From assembly GCF_029846115.1 (NCBI RefSeq), contig NZ_JARVZZ010000001.1, forward strand, positions 2,542,001-2,606,000: a stretch of 64,000 bases of DNA. The letters run 5' to 3'. Every line of letters begins with the position of its first letter. Position 1 is the first letter of the stretch. The position numbers were made by a program, and so were the translations under genes. The notes under the pieces were generated by a model. It searched no databases. It had not been told where the DNA came from and was given only the letters and a program-made list of their open reading frames with translations. Below are positions 9,475-18,524 of this stretch, one piece after another. This DNA is from Serratia marcescens (GTDB lineage: Bacteria > Pseudomonadota > Gammaproteobacteria > Enterobacterales > Enterobacteriaceae).

Positions 9475-10371
9475 ATGCAGAATAGGCTCAAGGCAGTGAT
9501 CCCTGTAGCGGGGTTGGGAACCCGCATGTTGCCGGCAACCAAGGCTATCCCTAAAGAAATGTTGCCTGTGGTCGATAAGCCCTTAATCCAGTACATCGTT
9601 GCCGAATGTGTGGCTGCTGGGATTAAAGATATCGTCTTGGTGACACATTCATCGAAAAACGCGATTGAAAACCATTTTGATACTTCTTTTGAGTTGGAAG
9701 CGATGCTCGAAGCGCGGGTGAAGCGCCAATTGCTGGCTGAAGTGCAAAGCATTTGTCCACCGGATGTGACCGTGATGCAGGTGCGCCAGGGGCAGGCGAA
9801 AGGGCTGGGGCACGCGGTGCTGTGCGCCAAGCCGATGGTGGGGGATTCCCCCTTCGTCGTACTGTTACCGGATGTCTTACTGGATGATTCTACGGCGGAT
9901 TTGCGTAAGGATAATCTGGCGAGAATGCTCCAGCGTTTCGGCGAAACGGGCTTCAGCCAGATCATGGTTGAACCGGTACCGGAACAAGATGTGTCCAAAT
10001 ACGGTGTGGTCGATTGTGCTGGCGCGGCGATAGCCGCAGGTGAAAGCGCACCGATGACGGCGGTGGTCGAGAAACCGGCTCGTGAGGATGCTCCCTCCAA
10101 TTTGGCGGTTGTTGGCCGCTATGTGCTTGCCGCCGACATTTGGCCGCTGCTAGAAAAAACCCCTCCGGGGGCAGGCGACGAGATTCAACTGACCGATGCG
10201 ATCGCGATGTTGATGAAAGAGCAAACGGTGGAAGCGTTCCATATGAGCGGCAAGTCGCATGATTGCGGCGACAAACTTGGCTATATGAAGGCGTTTGTGC
10301 AATATGGATTGCGTCACGGTTCGGAAGGCGAGAGCTTCAGCCGCTGGCTGAAGCAGACATTGAACAAGTAA
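9475..10371 (+). CDS. galU: UTP-glucose-1-phosphate uridylyltransferase (GalU type)
   Basis: Makes UDP-glucose from UTP and glucose-1-phosphate, feeding the capsule and galE. The product is 298 aa from 9475, where GGA lies 6 bases upstream; an ATG at 9469 in the same frame is possible. The nucleotide-binding loop reads [19 protein letters not shown], with the catalytic-type G-T-R, and [14 protein letters not shown] is intact, as in active GalU. It is followed 53 bp later by a close paralogue (galF). A housekeeping galU probably exists elsewhere, so this copy is likely dedicated to the surface-polysaccharide locus. Confidence 0.85.
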   Translation: MQNRLKAVIPVAGLGTRMLPATKAIPKEMLPVVDKPLIQYIVAECVAAGIKDIVLVTHSSKNAIENHFDTSFELEAMLEARVKRQLLAEVQSICPPDVTVMQVRQGQAKGLGHAVLCAKPMVGDSPFVVLLPDVLLDDSTADLRKDNLARMLQRFGETGFSQIMVEPVPEQDVSKYGVVDCAGAAIAAGESAPMTAVVEKPAREDAPSNLAVVGRYVLAADIWPLLEKTPPGAGDEIQLTDAIAMLMKEQTVEAFHMSGKSHDCGDKLGYMKAFVQYGLRHGSEGESFSRWLKQTLNK

Positions 10372-10424
10372 CAGGCTGTTGCCACTGCGGCTGAAAGCGA
10401 TCATCAGATTGAATGAGGTCTACC

Positions 10425-11318
10425 ATGACGAAGTTGAAAGCGGTTATTCCTGTGGCGGGGTTGGGTATGCGCATGCTACCTGCGACCAAAGCGATTCCGA
10501 AAGAGATGTTGCCGATCGTTGATAAACCGTTGATTCAATACATTGTCAACGAATGCGTCGCGGCGGGGATTAAAGAGATCATCCTGGTGACGCATTCTTC
10601 CAAGAACGCCATTGAAAACCATTTCGATACCTCATTCGAGCTAGAGGCGATGTTGGAGGCGCGCGTGAAACGGCAATTGCTGGATGAGGTGCAGTCGATA
10701 ACACCAAAAGGTGTGACGCTGATGCACATTCGCCAAGGGCAGCCGAAAGGGTTGGGTCATGCAGTGCTTTGCGCCAAACCGTTGGTCGGCGATTCGCCGT
10801 TTGTTGTTCTGTTACCGGATGTATTGCTTGATGATGCTAAGGCTGATCTGAGAAAAGATAATTTGTCGCATCTTATTTCTCGTTTCGAAGAAACGGGCCA
10901 TAGCCAGATACTGGTTCAAACTGTCGACGAGCATACTCTGCGTGAGTATTCTGTTGTCGAATGTGAGAATAACGCACTGCAACCTGGCGATTCTTCGCGT
11001 ATCAGTTCAATAATCGAGAAGCCAGGACGCGATGTTCCGCTAAAATCAAACTACTCAGCCGTTGGGCGATATGTGCTATCTGCGGATATTTGGCCTATTC
11101 TCGAGAAAATTGAGCCGGGCGCTTGGGGACGCATTCAGCTGACAGATGCTATTGCTGAGCTGACTCAGCAGCAAATAGTAGAGGCCACTGAATTGGTTGG
11201 TGAGTCGTTCAATTGCGGTGAGAAGATGGGCTATCTGCGGGCGTTCGTGACTTACGGGTTGCGCCATCCTACGCAGGGAAAAGCCTTCCGTGAGTGGGCA
11301 GAAAAGTTGGTCTTTTAA
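10425..11318 (+). CDS. galF: GalF-type UTP-glucose-1-phosphate uridylyltransferase homologue
   Basis: A 297-aa paralogue of the preceding protein. It differs at the places where GalF departs from Gal[12 protein letters not shown] has M in place of T in the nucleotide loop, and [16 protein letters not shown] has WGR where GalU has GDE. In E. coli GalF has little or no activity alone and is thought to modulate GalU. The start at 10425 has GAGG upstream. In many enterobacteria galF marks the left border of capsule and O-antigen clusters, as here. Confidence 0.85.
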   Translation: MTKLKAVIPVAGLGMRMLPATKAIPKEMLPIVDKPLIQYIVNECVAAGIKEIILVTHSSKNAIENHFDTSFELEAMLEARVKRQLLDEVQSITPKGVTLMHIRQGQPKGLGHAVLCAKPLVGDSPFVVLLPDVLLDDAKADLRKDNLSHLISRFEETGHSQILVQTVDEHTLREYSVVECENNALQPGDSSRISSIIEKPGRDVPLKSNYSAVGRYVLSADIWPILEKIEPGAWGRIQLTDAIAELTQQQIVEATELVGESFNCGEKMGYLRAFVTYGLRHPTQGKAFREWAEKLVF

Positions 11319-11751
11319 GAGGTTATAAATCTTCAAACTGAGGGTTGAGTCTTAAACACCAGCATTTCGCATGATTGATTTTTATATTAAAATCTTCCAA
11401 TGGTCGGTATTGTTTAGATTCTTTCCACCCTGAGTTTGTAGCAGATTGAAAGAGATATCGACCAAACGGCAGTTCGTAGACTTCAGATGCGAATGCCAGT
11501 GTTAGACGTAGTACTTGATTTGCCAGGATGGCCACCTGTCTTCCCATACCATCCTAATACTATCTTCTGACACTTCAACGGTAGCTCAATGACGAGAGAG
11601 TGCACGTCTTGATGAATGCTACAGAGCAAGAGCAGAATTCACATGACTTTGTGCTTGGAATTTTCGTTAGATTGCAAATCAGCTGCCAAGGTTAGATAGG
11701 ATTATCTTGTCAGCTTTGCTGAAACACATACTTGAAAGTGATGATAACTCG
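11319..11751 (+). other. galF-wza intergenic region, no gene recognised
   Basis: About 430 bp without a supported gene. There is an open minus-strand frame of 74 codons at 11323-11547 with no recognisable family and no ribosome site. No wzi gene, often found here in group 1 capsule loci, is present, and no terminator or JUMPstart repeat is seen. Confidence 0.5.
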
Positions 11752-12888
11752 ATGGCAAAAAGAAAATTGAAAATTATATCGATACTTGTATCCGTCGGTA
11801 TCCTCAGTGGCTGTACTATCCTTCCCGGACAGCATTTACACACCTCAGGAAAAGAAGCGGTAAAACAAGAGGATAGTGATTTTAATATCGATGAGCTAGT
11901 GAATGTGTATCCGGTTACGCCAAAGTTGATTGACAAGCTTCGTCCCCCACGAGTAGTCGCTCAGCCGAACGCGTTGCTTGAACAAGCACTTCGTAGTTAC
12001 GAATATCATATCGGTATTGGTGATGTCCTTAATGTAACCGTGTGGGATCACCCGGAGTTGACTACACCAGCAGGGCAGTACCGAAGCGCAAGCGATACGG
12101 GGAACTGGGTCCAATCGGATGGTACAATTTTTTATCCTTATATTGGTAAAGTTCGTGTAGCAGGAAAAACTGCGACCCAGGTTCGTTCAGAAATAGCAAG
12201 TCGGCTTTCTCAATATATTGAAAGCCCTCAGGTCGATGTCAATATAGCTGCGTTTCGTTCGCAGAAAGCATACATTACTGGTGAGGTATCGAAGTCAGGG
12301 CAACAAGCTATCACTAATGTTCCCTTGACGGTACTTGATGCAATTAACGTCGCGGGCGGCCTGACGGAAAATGCCGATTGGCGCAATATCGTGCTCACTC
12401 ACAATGGTAAAGAAGAGCGCCTATCGTTGCAGAAAATGATGCAAAACGGCGATCTTACACAGAACAGATTATTGTACCCGGGTGATATTCTTTATATTCC
12501 TCGAAATGACGATCTTAAGATATTTGTTATGGGTGAAGTTAAAACACCAGCGACACTGAAAATGGATCGGAGTGGTATGACACTCACGGAAGCCTTAGGT
12601 AATACCAATGGGATAAGCCAAACGACCGCAGATGCAACCGGTGTGTTTGTCATCCGACCTCTCCATGGTACACAGGGTAGCAAATTAGCTGATATCTATC
12701 AGTTGAACATGGCTGATGCGACAGCCATGGTTATGGGGGCAGAATTCCAACTTCAGCCTTATGATATCGTCTATGTCACTGCTGCACCAATTGTCCGTTG
12801 GAACCGTGTTATCAGTCAGCTGGCACCTACAATATCGAGCTTCAATGACCTGACTGAAGGTACATTGCGCATTCGTAATTGGCCATAG
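11752..12888 (+). CDS. wza: Outer membrane polysaccharide export lipoprotein Wza
   Basis: Forms the octameric outer membrane channel through which capsule or colanic-type polysaccharide leaves the cell. The product is 378 aa against 379 in E. coli. The signal peptide [18 protein letters not shown] runs into the lipobox LSGC with lipidated Cys21. The PES/SLBB export domain begins around residue 100 ([19 protein letters not shown]) and SLBB repeats follow. The C-terminal amphipathic segment ([20 protein letters not shown]) builds the membrane barrel. The frame extends to 11707, but the start at 11752 gives the lipoprotein signal. wzb follows after 10 bp. Confidence 0.95.
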   Translation: MAKRKLKIISILVSVGILSGCTILPGQHLHTSGKEAVKQEDSDFNIDELVNVYPVTPKLIDKLRPPRVVAQPNALLEQALRSYEYHIGIGDVLNVTVWDHPELTTPAGQYRSASDTGNWVQSDGTIFYPYIGKVRVAGKTATQVRSEIASRLSQYIESPQVDVNIAAFRSQKAYITGEVSKSGQQAITNVPLTVLDAINVAGGLTENADWRNIVLTHNGKEERLSLQKMMQNGDLTQNRLLYPGDILYIPRNDDLKIFVMGEVKTPATLKMDRSGMTLTEALGNTNGISQTTADATGVFVIRPLHGTQGSKLADIYQLNMADATAMVMGAEFQLQPYDIVYVTAAPIVRWNRVISQLAPTISSFNDLTEGTLRIRNWP

Positions 12889-12898
12889 GGCATAGAGT

Positions 12899-13333
12899 AT
12901 GTTTGATTCCATTTTGGTAGTTTGTGTAGGCAACATCTGCCGTTCACCGACGGCCGAGGCTTTGCTTAAAAAACTATGTCCGGCTAAAAATATTGCCTCC
13001 GCAGGTATACATGCTTTAGTTGGGCACAGTGCTGATAATCAAGCTGCACTGATAGCCAGTAAGAACGGTATTTCTCTTGAGGGTCATGTGGCACGGCAGC
13101 TTACAAAGAGTATGTGTCAAGAATATTCTCTCATTCTTGTAATGGAAAGGGGACATGTAGATGCTGTATGTAGGCTCATTCCTGAAGTAAGAGGGAAGAC
13201 AATGCTTTTTGCACACTGGCAAGGGCAAAAAGATATTCCTGATCCTTACAGGAAAAGTCCTGAGGCGTTTGAATATGCCTACAATTTGCTTGCAGAATCA
13301 GCTCAGAAATGGGCTGATGCTTTAAACCGTTGA
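12899..13333 (+). CDS. wzb: Low-molecular-weight protein-tyrosine phosphatase Wzb
   Basis: Cytosolic phosphatase that dephosphorylates the tyrosine tail of Wzc; the phosphorylation cycle is needed for high-molecular-weight capsule. The product is 144 aa. The catalytic CX5R loop is C9-V-G-N-I-C-R15 followed by SPTAEA, and the general acid is D115 in DIPDPY. It lies between wza and wzc with 10- and 12-bp gaps, the standard Wza-Wzb-Wzc order. Confidence 0.96.
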   Translation: MFDSILVVCVGNICRSPTAEALLKKLCPAKNIASAGIHALVGHSADNQAALIASKNGISLEGHVARQLTKSMCQEYSLILVMERGHVDAVCRLIPEVRGKTMLFAHWQGQKDIPDPYRKSPEAFEYAYNLLAESAQKWADALNR

Positions 13334-13345
13334 ATAGAGAACAAC

Positions 13346-15499
13346 ATGACTAACAACAGTAAAGCTGGCCAGGTTCCAGCTAGCCAAAGCAATGATGAGA
13401 TAGATTTAGCCAGATTGATTAGCATCCTTTTTGATCATCGCTGGTTGATTTTAGGATTCACAACGTTGTTTTGTGTGTTGGGGCTCCTATATAGTCTTTT
13501 TGCCACTCCAATATATAGAGCCGACGCATTAATTCAGGTGGAAAGGAGCGATGGTAATTCGCTTGTTAATGACCTGACTCAAATGCTTCCTGATGCACAG
13601 CCTGCGTCGTCAACCGAAATCGAGCTGATAACTTCACGGATGATTTTGGGTAAAACGGTAAGTGATCTGCATCTCGATACGATCGCGAATCAGAAATATT
13701 TTCCTATATTCGGACGCGGTTGGGCTAGACTGATGGGAGAAGAACCTGGGCAGATCGCATTATCGCGGTTAAGTGTACCACCTGAGCTATCTGATGCTAA
13801 CCTCGAATTGACAGTAGTCGATAAAGAAAACTATACCATTTCAAAGAATGGTGATTTTTTATTTAAAGGACAAGTGGGGCAGTTGGCGTCAGGTGATAAT
13901 ATATCTCTGCTTGTCAGTGGAATAGAGTCCGCTCCGGGAGTTGTTTTTGAAATTGAAAAATTGTCAAAACTGTCCGCAACATTAAACCTTTTAGATAATC
14001 TGACAGTTGAGGATAAAGGAAAAGACACTGGCGTTTTATCTATAAGTTATAATGGTGATGATCCTGTTCAAATTAAAAAAATTGTGGATAGCATAAGCCG
14101 TAATTATCTTGAGCAAAACGTAGAAAGAAAATCGGAAGAAGCCGCCCGTAGTTTAGCATTTCTGAAAGAACAATTGCCATTAGTTAGAGAGTCGCTAAAT
14201 TCTGCAGAGGATAAGCTTAATAGTTTTCGCCAAAAGAATGATTCTGTCGATTTATCTTTAGAGGCAAAATCTGTTCTTGATACAATTGTTGGTGTGGAAG
14301 CTCAATTAAATGAGCTTACTTTCAAAGAGGCTGAAATATCAAAGCTTTATACGAAAGAGCACCCAGCATATCGAGCATTAATGGAGAAGCGCTCGACATT
14401 GCAGCAAGAAAAAGATAAGTTGAATAAACGTGTTAGCAAGATGCCTCAAACCCAGCAGGAAATACTTCGTTTAACACGAGATGTTGATGCTGGGAAAGAA
14501 ATCTATATGCAATTGTTGAATAAGCAGCAGGAGCTCTCGATCACTAAAGCCAGTACCGTTGGTAACGTCCGCATTATTGACTCTGCTGAGGCTGCCCCTA
14601 AACCGGTAAAACCGAGAAAAGTGCTAATCATAATTATTGCTACTTTATTTGGCGGTGTGCTTTCAGTTGTTGTAGTAGTCTTGAAAAATATGCTTCACAG
14701 AGGGATAGAAAGTCCTGAGGAACTTGAACAGCAAGGCATTAATGTGTATGCGAGTATTCCTCTCTCTGAATGGCAACAGAAGAAAGACAGCTCTATCCTT
14801 AATAAAGGACAAAGGAAGAATCAAGCTAATGTTGACTCGTTGCTTGCTGTAGGCAACCCAGCAGACCTTGCTATTGAGGCTGTACGTAGTCTACGTACCA
14901 GCCTGCATTTTGCGATGATTGAAGCTAAAAATAATGTGCTGATGATATGTGGCGCTAGCCCGAATATCGGTAAGACGTTTGTAAGTTTAAACTTAGCCGC
15001 TGTTGTTTCACAGGCTGGGCAAAAAGTCCTTCTTATAGATGCTGATATGCGTAAAGGTTATGCGCATAGCCTGTTAGGTTGTGAGTTAGGTATGGGGCTA
15101 TCAGATTTCTTATCCGGTCAAACGTCTGTCGAGAGCGTAATTAAAAAGACAGAGTTGTCTAGTCTAGACTTTATTTCTCGGGGTAAAGTCCCACCAAACC
15201 CATCTGAGCTATTAATGCATAAACGGTTAACCGATCTCTTAACATGGGCAAGCGAACACTATGACATAGTGCTTGTTGATACGCCGCCTATCCTTGCGGT
15301 TACGGATGCAGCTATTGTTGGGCGAAACATAGGCACAACATTACTTGTTGCGCGTCATGGTATAAATTCATTGAAAGAAATTGAAGTGAGTATTCGTCGT
15401 TTCGAACAGAATGGTACTGAGATTAAAGGTGTTATTCTTAATGCCGTTGAAAATAAATCCGGTGACGCTTACGGTTACTACGCTTACGAGTATAAGTAA
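13346..15499 (+). CDS. wzc: Tyrosine-protein kinase Wzc (polysaccharide co-polymerase)
   Basis: Inner membrane BY-kinase that controls polymerisation and export of capsule with Wza. The product is 717 aa. A Wzz-type N-terminal domain has a membrane segment at about residues 34-55. A periplasmic coiled-coil region and a second membrane segment at about 425-450 follow. The cytosolic kinase has Walker A GASPNIGKT (536-544), Walker A' VLLIDADMR (561-569) and Walker B VLVDTPP (642-648). The C-terminal tyrosine cluster is Y709, Y711, Y712, Y714 and Y716. Next is a stem-loop that probably acts as an attenuator. Confidence 0.96.
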   Translation: MTNNSKAGQVPASQSNDEIDLARLISILFDHRWLILGFTTLFCVLGLLYSLFATPIYRADALIQVERSDGNSLVNDLTQMLPDAQPASSTEIELITSRMILGKTVSDLHLDTIANQKYFPIFGRGWARLMGEEPGQIALSRLSVPPELSDANLELTVVDKENYTISKNGDFLFKGQVGQLASGDNISLLVSGIESAPGVVFEIEKLSKLSATLNLLDNLTVEDKGKDTGVLSISYNGDDPVQIKKIVDSISRNYLEQNVERKSEEAARSLAFLKEQLPLVRESLNSAEDKLNSFRQKNDSVDLSLEAKSVLDTIVGVEAQLNELTFKEAEISKLYTKEHPAYRALMEKRSTLQQEKDKLNKRVSKMPQTQQEILRLTRDVDAGKEIYMQLLNKQQELSITKASTVGNVRIIDSAEAAPKPVKPRKVLIIIIATLFGGVLSVVVVVLKNMLHRGIESPEELEQQGINVYASIPLSEWQQKKDSSILNKGQRKNQANVDSLLAVGNPADLAIEAVRSLRTSLHFAMIEAKNNVLMICGASPNIGKTFVSLNLAAVVSQAGQKVLLIDADMRKGYAHSLLGCELGMGLSDFLSGQTSVESVIKKTELSSLDFISRGKVPPNPSELLMHKRLTDLLTWASEHYDIVLVDTPPILAVTDAAIVGRNIGTTLLVARHGINSLKEIEVSIRRFEQNGTEIKGVILNAVENKSGDAYGYYAYEYK

Positions 15500-15521
15500 T
15501 TTCTTCCTCTCTTAAAGTAAT

Positions 15522-15548
15522 AAAGCTCCTCGATATAGAGGAGCTTTT
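15522..15548 (+). terminator. Stem-loop attenuator after wzc
   Basis: A perfect 10-bp stem, AAAGCTCCTC at 15522-15531 and GAGGAGCTTT at 15538-15547, with a 6-nt loop and a short TTTT, lies 23 bases past wzc. In E. coli and Klebsiella group 1 capsule loci a stem-loop after wzc lets only part of transcription into the serotype-specific genes. The same role, relieved by RfaH, is inferred here. Confidence 0.8.
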
Positions 15549-15590
15549 AGTTCAATAAAGAATTAATAATACAGAATGTTTGGAGAAAAA

Positions 15591-16280
15591 ATGAGTAATC
15601 TTGCAATTATTCCGGCAAGGGGTGGTTCGAAAGGTATTCCCAAAAAAAATATTAAAGAAATTGCAGGTAAGCCATTAATCGCTTGGAGCATAGAGCAAGC
15701 ATTAAATTCTTCGAGTATTGATCGTGTCATTGTTTCAACAGATTGTGAAGATATTGCTGCCGTAGCCAGAGAATATGGCGCGGAAGTGCCGTTCATGCGT
15801 CCGGCCCATCTGGCGAACGATACCGCTGCGACTGAGCCCGCGCTTTTGCATACGTTGGAGTGGTTGGCTGAACATGAGAATTATCACCCTGAGTATACCG
15901 TCTTGTTGCAGGCTACCTCTCCTGTTCGCAAAGATGATGCGATTGATTCTGCAATCAGAAAGATTCTTGAAAAGAAAGCAGATTCATTGCTGAGCGTATG
16001 TGAATTTTGGCATTTCTTGTGGGAAAATGAAGATAATCCGAAGGCCTATTACGACTACTTAAACCGTCCGCGCCGGCAAGATATTAAGCCTGAAAATATC
16101 AAACTCAAAGAAAACGGTTCAATTTACGTTACGAAAAGCGAAACTCTCCTCAGCACCGGTAATCGTCTTGGTGGCAAAGTTGTAGCGCATAAGATGTCTG
16201 AAGAGGAAAGTTTTGAAATTGACACCATGCTGGACTGGGCGGTTGTTGAAGTGATTTTGAAAAATTGGAGTGGGAGATAG
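15591..16280 (+). CDS. CMP-nonulosonate (acylneuraminate) cytidylyltransferase, NeuA family
   Basis: Predicted to activate a sialic-acid-like nonulosonate with CTP, giving the CMP-sugar used by sialyltransferase-type enzymes. The product is 229 aa from 15591, where TTGGAG is about 8 bases upstream. The family loop [15 protein letters not shown] is at residues 6-20; [10 protein letters not shown] and a C-terminal EIDTMLDW segment follow, as in NeuA, PseF and LegF. The exact acid cannot be told from sequence. It is 3 bp from the NeuB-like fusion gene, so the two make one route. Base composition is closer to the core genome than the glycosyltransferase genes further on. Confidence 0.88.
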   Translation: MSNLAIIPARGGSKGIPKKNIKEIAGKPLIAWSIEQALNSSSIDRVIVSTDCEDIAAVAREYGAEVPFMRPAHLANDTAATEPALLHTLEWLAEHENYHPEYTVLLQATSPVRKDDAIDSAIRKILEKKADSLLSVCEFWHFLWENEDNPKAYYDYLNRPRRQDIKPENIKLKENGSIYVTKSETLLSTGNRLGGKVVAHKMSEEESFEIDTMLDWAVVEVILKNWSGR

Positions 16281-16283
16281 TTT

Positions 16284-18524
16284 ATGTTAATTCAGAAAAA
16301 AATATCTGACTTTTTAGTGTTTGAAACTGAATCAATCATTAAAGCCTTAGAAAAAATCAATTCGAATAAAAAACGCATTATTTTTGTCGTCACCGAAGAC
16401 GGCAAGCTGTGCGGCTCTTTCTCAGACGGCGATTTCCGCCGTTGGATCACTAACGGCGACTTCGATCTGAACCGCGAAATGTCGGAAGTGATGAATCAAA
16501 ACGTCCGCTATAAAAAAGTGGATGCGCCACGCAATGAGATTGAATCGCTGTTTTCGAATGGCGTTGACGTTCTACCGCTGGTTGATGATTATCGTCGGTT
16601 GGTCGCCGTTGCGCTGCAAAGCGAAAAAGGTCTGACGATTGGCAAACACACTATCACGGAGACCTCGCCGACTTACATTATTGCTGAAATTGGCAACAAC
16701 CATAATGGCGACATTAAGCTGGCTAAGCATCTGGTTGACCTGGCGGTTGACGCGGGTGCCGATTGCGTCAAATTCCAAATGCGCGATCTGAGTTCTTTGT
16801 ATAAGGGCGGCAACGATAAAGACAAATCCGCCGATCTTGGCGCGCAGTACACGCTGGATCTGCTGAGAAAATTCCAGCTTAGTAATGAAGAACTGGTTGA
16901 AGTGTTCGATTATTGCAAGGAGAAGGGGCTGACCCCGCTGTGTACCCCTTGGGATCTGAAGAGCCTTGAAGTGTTGGAAAACTATGGCATGGAAGGTTAT
17001 AAGGTCGCTTCCGCCGACTTCACTAACCACGAAATGTTGGCCGCGTTGGCCGCTACGGGCAAACCGCTGATTTGTTCTACCGGTATGTGCAGTGAAGCAG
17101 AAATTAAAAGCTCGGTGGACTTCTTGAAATCGAAAGGTGCCGAGTTTGTGATTCTGCATTGCAACTCTACGTATCCGACGCCGTTTAAAGACGTTAACCT
17201 GGCGTATATCAAGCGTCTGCAGCAGGTAACTGGCTGTCTGGTTGGCTATTCTGGTCATGAGCGAGGCATTTCAGTGCCGATCGCCGTGACTGCATTGGGC
17301 GCCAGAGTGATCGAAAAACACTTCACTATCGACAAATCCATGGAAGGCAACGACCACAAGGTGTCGTTGTTACCTCCTGAGTTCAAAGAGATGGTCGTAC
17401 GCATCCGCGAAGTTGAAGAGTCCATGGGCAACGCCGGCGAACGCACTATCACCCAAGGGGAAATGATCAACCGCGAAACTCTGGCAAAAAGTTTGATTAT
17501 CAATCGCGATCTGAAAAAAGGTGAAATCATCACTCGCGAGATGGTTGAAGTGAAGAGTCCGGGCCAGGGCCTGCAGCCTCTGTATCTGGAGCAACTGATC
17601 GGTAAGAAAGCCAATCGTGAACACGAAAAAGGCGGGTATTTCTACGAGTCGGATCTGAATGACGTGGCGATAGAAGCCAAGGACTATGACTTCAATCGTC
17701 CATTCGGCATTCCTGTGCGCTACCACGATTATGGCAAGTTGAAGAACAAATCCAATCTAGATTTCGTCGAGTTCCATCTGAGCTATCAGGACATGGAGCT
17801 GGATTTGACCGAATTCTTCTCCGGCGCTGAAAATATCGGTTTTGCGGTACATAGCCCTGAGCTGTTCGCCAACGATCACATTTTGGACCTGGCGACGGAT
17901 GATCCAGTTTATCTTGCTCATTCGATCAAACAGTTGCAGCGTGTCTGTGATGTGACTCGCGCGTTGAAGCAATATTTCCCGAAAACTGAGCGTCCGGTCA
18001 TCGTGGTGAATGCGGGCGGTTTCAATACCACGGGGTTCTTGCCAAAAGAGTCACGCCAGGCGATGTACGACCGCATTGGCGCCGCTTTGGCTGAAATCAA
18101 TCAAGAAGGCGTTGAAATCATCATCCAGACGATGCCTCCGTTCCCATGGCACTTTGGTGGCCAGAGCTACCATAACCTGTTTGTTGATCCGGACGAGATT
18201 AAAGCGTTCTGTGAAAAATACGGTTATCGCATCTGCTATGATACATCGCATTCTATGATGGCATGCAATTACTACCAATGGGATCTGCATGACTTTACCC
18301 AGAAGGTCGGTCCTTACACCGCACATATGCATATTGTTGATGCTTTGGGAGTGGATGGTGAAGGGGTACAGATCGGTAAAGGCGATGTGAACTTTGACGA
18401 GCTGGCTGATGATCTTCGTCGTCATGCGCCGGGAGCGCAGTTTATTCCTGAAGTGTGGCAAGGGCACAAAAACCAGGGGGAAGGATTCTGGCATGCGCTA
18501 AACTTCCTGGAAAAGTATCTGTAA
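16284..18524 (+). CDS. CBS - NeuB-type nonulosonate synthase - SAF - TIM-barrel fusion protein
   Basis: A 746-aa multidomain protein. Residues about 1-115 form a CBS-domain pair of the type linked to nucleotidyltransferases. Residues 118-385 are a NeuB-family synthase, which condenses phosphoenolpyruvate with an N-acyl hexosamine; motifs are AEIGNNHNGD (134-143), VKFQ (162-165), HCNSTYPTP (292-300), GYSGHERG (321-328) and EKHFTID...GNDHK. Residues about 398-460 form the SAF (antifreeze-like) domain. Residues about 472-746 form a xylose-isomerase/AP-endonuclease-2-like TIM barrel with possible metal ligands D653, H656, H681/H683 and E723. The barrel may make or modify the sugar substrate; this is inference. 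It is co-transcribed with the NeuA-type gene and abuts the flippase with no gap. Confidence 0.85.
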   Translation: MLIQKKISDFLVFETESIIKALEKINSNKKRIIFVVTEDGKLCGSFSDGDFRRWITNGDFDLNREMSEVMNQNVRYKKVDAPRNEIESLFSNGVDVLPLVDDYRRLVAVALQSEKGLTIGKHTITETSPTYIIAEIGNNHNGDIKLAKHLVDLAVDAGADCVKFQMRDLSSLYKGGNDKDKSADLGAQYTLDLLRKFQLSNEELVEVFDYCKEKGLTPLCTPWDLKSLEVLENYGMEGYKVASADFTNHEMLAALAATGKPLICSTGMCSEAEIKSSVDFLKSKGAEFVILHCNSTYPTPFKDVNLAYIKRLQQVTGCLVGYSGHERGISVPIAVTALGARVIEKHFTIDKSMEGNDHKVSLLPPEFKEMVVRIREVEESMGNAGERTITQGEMINRETLAKSLIINRDLKKGEIITREMVEVKSPGQGLQPLYLEQLIGKKANREHEKGGYFYESDLNDVAIEAKDYDFNRPFGIPVRYHDYGKLKNKSNLDFVEFHLSYQDMELDLTEFFSGAENIGFAVHSPELFANDHILDLATDDPVYLAHSIKQLQRVCDVTRALKQYFPKTERPVIVVNAGGFNTTGFLPKESRQAMYDRIGAALAEINQEGVEIIIQTMPPFPWHFGGQSYHNLFVDPDEIKAFCEKYGYRICYDTSHSMMACNYYQWDLHDFTQKVGPYTAHMHIVDALGVDGEGVQIGKGDVNFDELADDLRRHAPGAQFIPEVWQGHKNQGEGFWHALNFLEKYL

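Noticed and set aside
9399..10100. 233-codon minus-strand frame across JUMPstart and galU
   Set aside because: Serine/threonine-rich nonsense opposite galU; ignored.
11323..11547. Minus-strand frame of 74 codons between galF and wza
   Set aside because: Looks slightly protein-like but no family and no ribosome site; left as non-coding.
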